DNA from: Ectocarpus siliculosus
Taxonomy: Eukaryota; Sar; Phaeophyceae; Ectocarpales; Ectocarpaceae
NCBI GenBank assembly: GCA_000310025.1
Contig: FN649733.1
Span: forward strand, 3,299,750 to 3,332,271
Direction: 5' to 3'
Length of the DNA stretch: 32,522 nucleotides
In this document: positions 9,464 to 17,779 of the stretch, in pieces
Layout of the letters: every line of letters starts with the position of its first letter
Numbering within the stretch: the stretch's first letter is position 1
Translations under genes and position numbers: made by a program
The notes under the pieces: model-generated
Databases searched by the model: none
What the model was told of the DNA's origin: nothing
Seen by the model: only the letters and a program-made list of their open reading frames with translations

Positions 9464-10609
9464 ACCGTAATATCCAGCCCGTAATATCCTCTGATTTGTC
9501 CCCCCCCCATGAATTGTCTCCCCCCCCCCCAAATTTCCGGTGAGAACCCGGCGTGCTCCGTCCCGGCTTTGTAGGGATGCGAGGTCAATGGTCTAACGAC
9601 TACAGCATGCACGACTATGAGTACACTACCCTCAATTTAGCCGAAATAGGCACAAAAACGCTGAATTATCCCGGGGACAGTTTTTTTGTTTTTTTGAAGA
9701 TCTCCCCCCTACCGTTGAGATAACCCCGGGGACATATTTTTCTTGGCATAGAAAAACGTGTCCCCGGGGGAGTTTTGCGCATAGAAAACGCGTCCCCGGG
9801 GGAGGAGTGCATGGCAAACGGTTGTTGGTGTGTTTTGTTGAATAACGTCGGAATAAGGCTCGAGGTTTACGGGCTCCGTCCGCGCGTTTAGCAATAATGT
9901 CGCATGATGGTACAAACATCGTTCTTCGAAATCGGTGCAACCGAACCAGCATTCAATCAGTCGCAGTCCTACCCAACCAAGCCAAATCCTCTTCGTTCAA
10001 CAGAGTACCTATTAATAATAGTATTGTTCAACTGATTAGCCTAAAGCAGTAGAAGGCGCAACGGAGCCACATGATGGGCAGTTGAAATCAGAGGACTGGC
10101 CTTTTCGTCCTTTGATGCGGCGGTGCGTGAACAAGGGCTGAGGGTACTCCCGCTGTGGTTTACCCTTCCCTTTGTTGGAGGTGTCTTTGCCGCTATCCGA
10201 GTCAGGGTGTAAACCCCCCCAATTGCTGGCTGCCGTGTGCCTCTTAAGTTGTTGTTCGTAGACGGTGTTTAGACCAGAAATCGTGGAACTGCTGAGGTGA
10301 GGTAGTTGTGTGTGTGAGGGGGTGGTGCGTGTGTTTTTTTTTATAAATAGCATCGACCGCGCTAACATGCTGACCAATGAAAAGACGTCAGTCTTAGTGC
10401 GGTTGAAAACACAAAACAGTTCTATCTGCATGTGTGTGTGTTTCTGGTTGATCTCCCCGGGACAATTTGTCCCAGGGGTGGTGGTTTGTTTGTTTTTTAA
10501 GATGTCCCCCCTACCGTAGAGATTGCCCCGGGGATATCGCTGTGGGCAAAAACGATAGAGGTCCGCCCGGGGACCATTCGGAGGATATTAAGGCACGCAA
10601 TCCATCTGG
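9464..10609. repeat. Copy-A-specific block with CCCCGGGG modules
   Basis: About 1.15 kb present only in copy A. Copy B goes straight from gccgccaacaat to ttaaggatgcgag. It contains two C-homopolymer runs (about 9501 and 9521). It also has a repeated module (t-rich run, then cccccctaccgt, then gagat, then ccccgggga) at about 9679-9730 and 10485-10535. On the minus strand near 9565-9610, GTTAGACCATTGACCTCGC resembles the tRNA-like head of the TIR element's internal units. No gene is seen. Probably a composite of small non-coding repeats. Confidence 0.6.
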
Positions 10610-10631
10610 TAAGGATGCGAGAGAACGCACG

Positions 10632-11411
10632 GTTCGGTGATATCGCACGTACCGGTGATATCGCACCCCCGTGCGACAAAACCCCCAACAACCAGGTGAT
10701 TTAATTATATTATCGCACGGGGTTCGGTGATATCGCACGGGGGTGCGATACCACCGATACCGAGCCCCGAGTGGCTCCGGGGCACTCGCTGCACAGGAGG
10801 AACTTCACGGTATCGTGAACGGTGTTGTACTGTACGTATGGCGGCATCGCCTACCACATATTGAAACACTGGAAAATATGACAAAAACAAGGAGTCAGAG
10901 GAGACTGTCAATGGTCACTTCACGTTATTCATTGGTTGATTCAACCGTTTGCCATCATCAACAGCTACGACCGGTGATATCACACCCCCCGTGCGGTGAA
11001 AAACCAAGACCAATTCATTGAATTTGTGGAAACCAGAATACAGGTATCTTCCCAGTGGTGGTGACACACATGCAACCGTAGAGATCCGAGAACCCACGAA
11101 CGACGTTCCCGAGGTCTGAAGATCTCTACGAAGAAAAGACCCTCCGTCTGCTATGACCAGCCGGAGGGTGAAAGCATGCCCCTAAGGCTCACTCTCACCT
11201 TTCAACCTAGCAAGGCCAACTGAAGTCAGCCACGCCTGGCAATTCCTCGCCACATTGCAACAAGAGCCAAATACCTCCGCTGGTGAACGGTTACTAAATA
11301 CTTTCAAGGACCTTTCCTTGGTAATAGGGAAAGGGTATTCTCACATTCGGTTATCGCACGGGGACCGGCGATATCGCACGTACCGGTGATATCGAACGGG
11401 GGTGCGATAAA
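10632..11411. repeat. Palindromic GGTGATATCGCAC repeat cluster, copy A
   Basis: Six copies or near-copies of ggtgatatcgcac occur within about 780 bp (starting near 10637, 10653, 10726, 10974, 11369 and 11386). Most are adjacent to cccccgtgcg or cgggggtgcgata, so tatcgcac and gtgcgata arms can form hairpins. The cluster lies in an intron of the receptor-like gene and is kept in copy B. It could be remnants of a small foldback element or a protein-binding array. I cannot tell which. Confidence 0.65.
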
Positions 11412-11840
11412 CAGTCAAGAACCGAATCATTTTAAAATCGATCGCACCCGCATGCGTTCTCAAGGATCCTTGCGGTATGCCCACACCTAATTCCCGACGC
11501 AGGACGTGTGAAACAACCCATGGCTAGTTGTCTTCCGTCTTCAATCAGGAGGCTTGTTGTGCCTGCCCTCCTCACGATTGCTGCCGGCGACAATCTAGGT
11601 ACACCCGGTGTTGTGGTGGCATTCACGAGCAAATATCTCCGAACCCGATGCTACAATGGGGTGACTAGGGATTAAAGATGCCTCGGCAAAAAGAAGAATA
11701 GTTGAATGGATCGTACGACTAGTGTACTTGCCTTGGGGCAGTTGGGTCCTTCTTTCAAATGAAGGAGGAAAGGGTGATCGATGTTAGCCCTCACAATTCA
11801 TCGCATGCCGCACGACACCAAATCAGACTGTGAACATCAC

Positions 11841-11903
11841 CTTCGTGTGGGCAATCTTGATCTCCCGGATGAGAATGCCCGCCAGCGTAGTGAACCCGAA
11901 CAT
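11841..11903 (-). CDS. Receptor-like gene copy A, 63-nt exon
   Basis: 21 codons in phase 0 on both sides, encoding MFGFTTLAGILIREIKIAHT and one more Lys. The acceptor ttgctgaatcctttgcag is strong and the donor is GTGATG. A possible alternative terminal exon follows at 11541-11594: 17 codons then TGA, also open and stopped at the same place in copy B. It would give a short hydrophilic end. Confidence 0.6.
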
Positions 11904-12422
11904 CTGCAAAGGATTCAGCAAGTTAGGAAGGCTCGAGCGGTGCGTGTGTCAAGCACATAAGTGAAGTCGCTTTGGATGCCTCTGTCCACGAATCGCGCCA
12001 TCTAGCGCGAACAGAATCATCAAGTGACGAGACGACGTGCCACGACCCGGATTGGGTGGTAATTTGGCCATCCGCCATCTAAAATGAGCTGTGGTCGCCG
12101 ATAGGACGAGCAGGCAGAAACGATGAATTCAACGCGTGATCGTCCTACCCTGCATTTTCGGAAAGAACTATAATATTGGCATGGTTTGGGCTCGTTCTAC
12201 TCAAACGTACATCAGGCTTTGGAGACCTCCTCAGAACGATGGTGCGATGCCTAAGGTATTGCATGGCACCTGACAGTTGTCACGAAATTTCCCCCTTGAT
12301 TTTTCGTTTGTCAAGGAAACAACAGTTTTGAATCAACAGCCGGGTCTGCTAGCAATTATCTCGAACATGCAGGAGCTAGATATTGTGTCAGCTGCTCACA
12401 CCGTCTGCTTGAAGCATCTCAC

Positions 12423-12736
12423 CGTACACAAGCACATTCCACCCGTGGCGAGGTGAACGACCGAGACGATTTTTCGCTTGTCGACGATCAAGGACATCAC
12501 CGCTACAAGAATTGTGGACCCCATACCGGCCCAGCCGCCCCGCACGAGCAGATTCCGTTCCATTGCATACGTCTTCATCTTGGCCATAGCACTACCCGCC
12601 ACGACCAGCTGCTCAGGGGGAGATGGGGTGGAGGAATTGCCCGAGAAGAAATGATTCGAACGGATGCTCGCGTTTCTCGGGAAGGTACAGACCTTCCATA
12701 CAATGTTTGTGGCGGGTGTTGCGCTACAAGTTAGCA
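12423..12736 (-). CDS. Receptor-like gene copy A, 314-nt exon
   Basis: Two bases completing a codon plus 104 codons. The acceptor is ctcaccactcctgcag and the donor is GTGAGA. It encodes a Ser/Thr/Pro-rich loop (FFSGNSSTPSPPEQ) and a basic segment (AKMKTYAMERNLLVRGG). A hydrophobic helix (GMGSTILVAVMSLIVD) follows, then a second weaker one (VSVVHLATGGMCLC). The length matches copy B exactly, with about 13 residue differences. Confidence 0.65.
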
Positions 12737-13560
12737 CTGCAGGAGTGGTGAGAGGAACAGTTTGTGCATTGACAGCTGAGCCGCACGACCGCTAATCACC
12801 ACTGGCACTTAATATACACGCTTTGACGTTTTGCCTCAGCCTGTTGCCTCCGCGTGACGTGTCGTATCTCTCTGTTGTAGCTACTGATGCTGTTGTTCTT
12901 ACGCTGAAACTCGTTCTGGCCTCTGTATCTGGCACCTCCTCCGTCCTCATGCAACCGGGTGTTCATGGCCATAGCCTTTCCCCATCTGAGACCCGAACAA
13001 GACTGAGACGACCCAGAAAATGTCCGGTCGCTCGACAATCATCCTCAAACGATTCATGCGCGGCACTACGAAAACGAAACACAATATTAAGAGATCTACA
13101 AGTTTGCCGCTCATAATCGAAAGTTAAGTACTACAGACGATGAAATGTACCACAAATGATAGGGCGGATCGCTGTGAAAAACAACCGAACAAGAATACCC
13201 CGTACCCATTCGAAGCCCCGGTTTTTTTCACGATCGGGTTAACCGGCGACCATGACAACCCCTTTCGTAGCCAAAATTAAGCATTTACACCGTTTGGCGG
13301 TGACTGGTCTCACGGATTGATTTTGGTTGCTAAAATTGCAGGTCATGGGGGCCAAATGGCCCAACATTTTCTTTGCAAGGAGCGTCGCTTCCCTCAACAG
13401 CACGATCGTCCATCTACTGTTATCTTCGCGGCATGTATGCTCAACATCAACCACATGCAGTTCAGAATATCCAGAGTGTGAGACTTCAAGCTTTTCCATC
13501 GCCAATTAGTTTTTCAAGACTCTCTACAAGTAGGTTACCAAGAAGAAACCGCGTCAGGCG

Positions 13561-13655
13561 TTCAGCCTGGAATTCCTAACCCTAACCCTAACACCCCTAG
13601 CACTAGCCCCGCTTTGCCAGCACACAAAATCGGTGGGTTCAAATTCCAGGCTGAA
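13561..13655. repeat. Interstitial CCCTAA repeats inside a 14-bp inverted repeat, copy A
   Basis: Three CCTAAC units (13575-13592) lie between ttcagcctggaatt (13561-13574) and its perfect reverse complement (13642-13655). The right arm overlaps a box-B-like GGTTCAAATTCC. The same arrangement occurs in copy B at 26963-27057, so it predates the duplication. Confidence 0.75.
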
Positions 13656-14348
13656 TGAACACTCGAGGTTTTCCTGAGACCCTGGAAACTCTTGGATATA
13701 GTATCGGTGGCGAAATATCTCTACGTCTGAGACCCTGGGCTTTGTGACCTGAACGTGGGTGATGTCTTGAGAAGAATGGCAACGAAATGGCCCCACCAGA
13801 TGATCATTAGTGCTGGTGAGGGGAGCGACCCTCCTCGAAAGGAAAAGCGTCTGCTCATTTGGACCCCACGCTTTACATATTTAGCAACCGAAAGCTATTG
13901 GGCTAGGCAACTAGAGTCGGTTGCCCCAACGGTTTGATTGCACTAGCTATTTCCTCCCAATCCACCATGGGAGAAAATAACATAATGTGCGCTCTTTCCT
14001 CGCCATATTTTCACGTGCCCCTACTGATTCAGAAAGCTCGCTGTCCCAGGTATCCACCAGGTAAACATACACACATTCCCGGATGTTGGGGGGCACACGG
14101 CCTGTTTTCGCCGGGTTGTCACAACTGAACATAGAATTGGGACCTATGACATATTGTCCTTAATTTTCCCAACCCCCCTTTGCGCTCCGCAGCTCCTCTA
14201 TTCAGATTCGCCTGCAGCTCACTATGTAGGAACTCGGTTCCCGGGCGTACTGTAGTCGGCTATTTAGTCTTACGTTGCGACCTTGCTCAAGGATGCCCCG
14301 TCCCATGTGCAGCCAGGAGTTACTTTGCTTGCCATAGAGATCATTCAC

Positions 14349-14584
14349 CTGTGAGGGCACTGATTCCAGCCAGATTTCCGTGAAGCTGCCGCAGACAACC
14401 GGAAGAGGGGAGATGCTCATGGCCATGGCGACCCAAAACATTCCGCCGTCCCATATCGCCGCATGGCCCTCACAGACCGCAGCAACGCCAAACCCGATCG
14501 TCGTTCCAAGCGAGGAACAGCTTCTCGGCAGATACGGGGTGCGTGCCACGGTGGGACGGGGTTCGATCGGAGTCAATTGTCTCA
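14349..14584 (-). CDS. Receptor-like gene copy A, 236-nt exon
   Basis: Two bases plus 78 codons. The acceptor is tgctttgcccctttgacag and the donor is CACAG then GTGAAT. It encodes RQLTPIEP, a hydrophobic segment (SLGTTIGFGVAAVC), then GGMFWVAMAMSISPLPVVCG and an acidic IWLESVPSQ end. The length is identical in copy B. Confidence 0.65.
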
Positions 14585-14681
14585 CTGTCAAAGGGGCAAA
14601 GCACGCGTGAGGCGAATGTGGTCACTGTAGGTGGTCCGGCCCGTGGGAGTGCTTGTCGCGATCGGCTTTAGAACTACGTAC

Positions 14682-14755
14682 CATCGCAGCCAAAACGTTC
14701 TAGGATGACGAGGAATGTGCGGTACAGTAGTTTGCCCGCCGGTGGAGGGTACGTC
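14682..14755 (-). CDS. Possible linking exon end, copy A
   Basis: The minus-strand frame YPPPAGKLLYRTFLVILERF runs to a GATG-GTACGT donor at 14682. Its leftover G joins the TG of the next exon to make Val, so the phase fits. The acceptor is not found because copy A and copy B diverge just upstream of here. In copy B the frame is interrupted by a 2-bp insertion. Confidence 0.3.
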
Positions 14756-15678
14756 CAGACAAAATTGCACGCACAAAATTGGCAAAAATTTCCGAAAAGA
14801 GGCTCAGATTTTGTCGGCATGACGTGGCGACTGCCTCCTGCTGATTGGCCGAAAGGTTCGCGCGCGACGTTCCGACGCCGCTTCTTCGCTTGCCTACACA
14901 AGAACGAAATTTTTTTGTTATTGCGTGGTTGGCTGCAGCTATCTACCATCCAAGGTGCCAGGAGCATCATCTAGCAGGGGTGGGCGTTGTCACCGCAGAG
15001 AAACACCCTGAAAAGACTTCTTGCAAGCAAACTCTCAGCCGTTCAGGTGGCTTGTTTCAATCAAGCGAAAGAGGGAGGCGGCGGTTCAACAGCAGGTAGC
15101 TGAGCAGCAGCAGCAGCAGCTTCAGCCTGGAAGAATCGCCCTTACACTATCTATTTCCTGCATTCCAAACCGCAACATCTGTCTAGAGGAGGTGGCGCCG
15201 ATAGAGAGTAACACGAGGCAACTTTTGGGCCACCTCCCGGCAGTTCGAGTGACCTACAGCTCATGGTCTTAGAGTTCTCCCGAATTGGTTGTACGCAGAC
15301 GATTTTGGCGGCTGGTGAACCTTGTCTCATCGCACCCTTCCTTCCTTGCCCGTTCCACAAAATGTTGACACACACCACCCGCATCGGAGGAGCAGGCTTG
15401 TCCAGTGGTGGTGATATGAGCCTCGGACGAGTGAGTCGATTTCATCTTTTGTGGTTAACTGGTATGTACTCTGTTTCCGCTGAAAGCCTGAGGCAGCTGA
15501 ACACAAACCCATGCCTCAGATATTTTGAAGGTGGTGAAGGGTGTTTATCTCAGCGGTGGGGAGAAAGTGGGGCCGTCTCGGACAAAACAAATCGTTACCG
15601 GCTATAATATTAAAAAATCTGACCCTCGGTTTGTCAGAGCCATTTGTCTGACCCAAAAATAAACTTCCGAAACGGTCT
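14756..15678. other. Copy-A-specific intronic block
   Basis: About 920 bp that replaces an unrelated block of about 200 bp in copy B (28162-28355). It includes a short CAG run near 15104-15120. No gene, TIR or tRNA-like head is evident. Confidence 0.5.
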
Positions 15679-15986
15679 AATGATTCAGGTTCGCTACTTA
15701 CTGTAGCCGACAACATCGGACCAGGCGAATTGTGCCAGAAATGGAACTCCAAGCAAGCGTATTGAGAACCTACATTTACGGGTTGAGAGACCCGCGACTA
15801 CCACAGATGGAACTGCGACCCATCGCAACGAAAAAACTCAGCATTCGCACCAACTGCTGAATTTCTACACGAGTTATAGTCGGCCGCAAGAGCGGAGCAC
15901 AAGTGCCGTCTCTTGAGATTCTGCCCGGGATGCGAAGCTATGTAGCTGCGGTACTGGTTGCAACCACGGCAACAACGAGAAAATAC

Positions 15987-16138
15987 CTGCTCGCAGCGAT
16001 CAGTCGGCGACGCGAGACACCTCGATGCGTTGCCCTAGCCGCTGCCGACATGTAGCTGGACTGAACCAGATGCCACATGCAGATCACGAACGCAGTAGCC
16101 GCCACCACGCTAACGCTGAGATAGAAATTAACAAGTAC
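15987..16138 (-). CDS. Receptor-like gene copy A, first membrane-helix exon
   Basis: 152 nt entered in phase 0. It encodes a membrane helix (NFYLSVSVVAATAFVICMW) followed by a basic segment (GVSRRRLIAAS), typical of a cytoplasmic loop. The acceptor is tctcgttctaaaccag and the donor is GAGCAG then GTATTT. The intron before it is only 138 nt in copy A. Confidence 0.65.
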
Positions 16139-16276
16139 CTGGTTTAGAACGAGAGGTATTGGGTGGGCAGCGGGCGGAGCTTTACGTACGCGGCATGCGT
16201 CGATGTTCAATCGATGAGGCCTTCAGCCTCCCGGCGTGTACGGCTGTAGACTACACATACATACGTACATGCGCAC

Positions 16277-16426
16277 CTGCTTCGGGACGCAACTGGGGTT
16301 CCCGAAGGAATCTCTCGAGACGAAGCCAGCATCGCACTCGCATGTGTCGTCAACGCTACGATCTTCGGCTACGATACACCTTCCAGATCCACCCCATAGG
16401 GGATGCCGGCACTCGAAAACTCAACG
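16277..16426 (-). pseudogene. Receptor-like gene copy A, EGF-like exon with stop
   Basis: 50 codons in phase 0 in the copy-B frame. It keeps the FECRHPLWGGSGRC and CECDAGF landmarks and the SCVPKQ end. The second codon is TGA (16421-16423) where copy B has TGC. That change removes the first cysteine of the module and stops translation. The donor is CAG then GTGCGC. Confidence 0.6.
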
Positions 16427-16475
16427 CTCTCCCGACATCAAGTTGCTCCTGGGCAGTAGAGACAACAGATCATGT

Positions 16476-16817
16476 ATACCAGTGATTAGGAAACATAAAT
16501 ACAAACACAGAAAGACTACACGCTGGGCCAGCCAAGAAGATAACATTCAGTCGTCCAGCCGTAACTCTTGAAGGAATCAGAATTGGAACGAGCTCAATCA
16601 GCCAATCACAGCGGAAGTGCAGCTGTCTCTCAAAAACACCGTCGACACGTTCTGTCAAACGAAGAAAACCCTCCGCATTTAATCTATGTTTTAGAGTTGC
16701 GAAAAAAAAATTGAAACGCTTTTTTTTTGCGGCGGAAATAATTTTTTTAAAAAACACGGCACAGACCGCACAACGGATAACACACACAGCACCCGCTAGC
16801 ACCGTGTAGCGGACAGC
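16476..16817. promoter_or_regulatory. Leader of the transposase gene, promoter not resolved
   Basis: AT-rich runs (poly-A near 16701-16709, poly-T near 16722-16729, T and A runs near 16742-16754) precede a pyrimidine-poor leader and the ATG in context gacagcATGG. No clear TATA box or TIR is visible at the junction with copy A. Confidence 0.3.
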
Positions 16818-17123
16818 ATGGAGGCCGCCCTTGCAGCACTCAAAACCAACGAGTGGCAGAAGACCTCCGCCCCATGCTACTATCTAGATCGGGGTAGAGG
16901 CAAGTGGCGGCTTTGGCTCAACTTTACAACCCGGAAAGGAGCCACTCGACAGAAGAAGCATGGGCCCTTGTGCGACACAGAGGAGGACGCCCGTGCGGCC
17001 AGCCTTGCCTTCAGGCTTAGCTGGGAGGCCAGCCAACGTGGGAAGCCCTGCCACCCCAGCAAGGAGGATATAGACTCAGCATCTGTCGCGGTGGACACTA
17101 CGCTTCCAGCAGGCAAGTGGTGA
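16818..17123 (+). CDS. Small basic ORF, probable first exon of the transposase
   Basis: 101 codons starting at a good-context ATG. The core CYYLDRGRGKWRLWLNF, then a basic stretch, then DTEEDARAASLAFRLSW, is reminiscent of AP2/integrase-type DNA-binding domains (a Trp-containing sheet followed by a helix starting DTEEEAA). That reading is by pattern only. A GTGAAC donor after 17119 and an acceptor ending at 17876 would join it in frame to the downstream transposase frame, forming a Trp codon at the junction. A GC-type donor (AG then GCAAGT) at 17112 is an alternative. If unspliced it ends at TGA 17121-17123. Confidence 0.5.
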   Translation: MEAALAALKTNEWQKTSAPCYYLDRGRGKWRLWLNFTTRKGATRQKKHGPLCDTEEDARAASLAFRLSWEASQRGKPCHPSKEDIDSASVAVDTTLPAGKW

Positions 17124-17779
17124 ACGGCGGGTACATGTGCGAACACATGGTAGATCATGATCGTGCAATTTTGAATTTTCTGGGGCAGCAGCAACGGCAG
17201 CACACACGTGACAATGCAAGCGATTGCTGTACAACCTACCTTGTGCGCAGCCACAGTGCCGCGGACGGGACTTACACGTCTTGTATGTTCTTTCAGGAAA
17301 GTGAAGTAGGTGGCACTACAAGTACAATAGAGGTGGTCGCGTCTGTTGAATTGCACGAAGTGCACGACTAAAAATATTTTCGTCACCCAGGATATTTGAT
17401 TTTTCAACGGTATTTCTTCGCATGCACAAGTGTAATCATACGACATGATATCCACGCCCACATGCGTCGCCCTCATTACGCGTCTATTGTTGGGGTACTA
17501 GAGGCGCCTGCAGCAGTAGGTACAGCAATTTTCGCTCAAGTTTGTTGCCTGTATGCCCCGTTGTGTTCTGCTGCAACGATGTGCTACTGTATACGACACA
17601 AGATAACACACCCCCTGGACCGATTTTGACAGCTCGATTAGTCAACAGCATCTGCATGAAAAAAAAACGACATCGTCACACATCGGCTAACAGCGGTAGG
17701 CACTGCTTGTGCCGTTACCTCTGCATATTGTTTAATGTTTATGGGGTGGTCTCCAACTCCAAAGTGAATAACAACCAAG
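17124..17779. other. Probable intron or spacer between the transposase ORFs
   Basis: About 650 bp with no conserved frame. A strong-looking acceptor (tgtatgttctttcag, ending 17296) leads into a short open frame ending at 17371, but none of the upstream donors match its phase. Confidence 0.4.

Larger units (their letters stand above)
8017..16426 (-). pseudogene. EGF-like multi-pass membrane protein gene, copy A (partial)
   Basis: Seven exon blocks on the minus strand (16277-16426, 15987-16138, 14349-14584, 12423-12736, 11841-11903, 9191-9381, 8017-8307) have GT-AG boundaries conserved in copy B. Order of parts: a cysteine-rich EGF-like module, a membrane helix straight after it, two more hydrophobic segments in the third exon, one or two in the fourth, one in the sixth, then a charged soluble tail ending at 8017. 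This suggests a cell-surface receptor-like protein, perhaps of 7TM type, but I do not recognise the family. Phases show that at least three linking exons are missing from the model. Copy A has TGA at 16421-16423 where copy B has a Cys codon. Homology to copy B stops about 50 bp further 5', so the N-terminal region is absent. I call it a probable pseudogene. The clean downstream frames mean expression from another start cannot be excluded. Confidence 0.55.
3770..16475. repeat. Large segmental duplication, copy A
   Basis: This segment of about 12.7 kb matches copy B (21101-31330) in the same orientation. Homology starts at a gaacgtcgacgcgaaac sequence and ends at a cagtagagacaa sequence in both. 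By eye most of it is about 85-90% alike. It contains the receptor-like gene on the minus strand plus its 3' flank. Blocks private to copy A are 5287-7800, about 9464-10609 and about 14756-15678. Confidence 0.9.

Noticed and set aside
10632-11411. CRISPR array
   Set aside because: Repeats are short, palindromic and irregularly spaced without uniform spacers. The context is eukaryotic and intronic, with no cas genes.
17282-17371. Second exon of the small ORF ending at 17371
   Set aside because: The acceptor looks good, but none of the available donors (GC at 17113, GT at 17117 or 17120) gives the needed phase. All lead quickly to stops.
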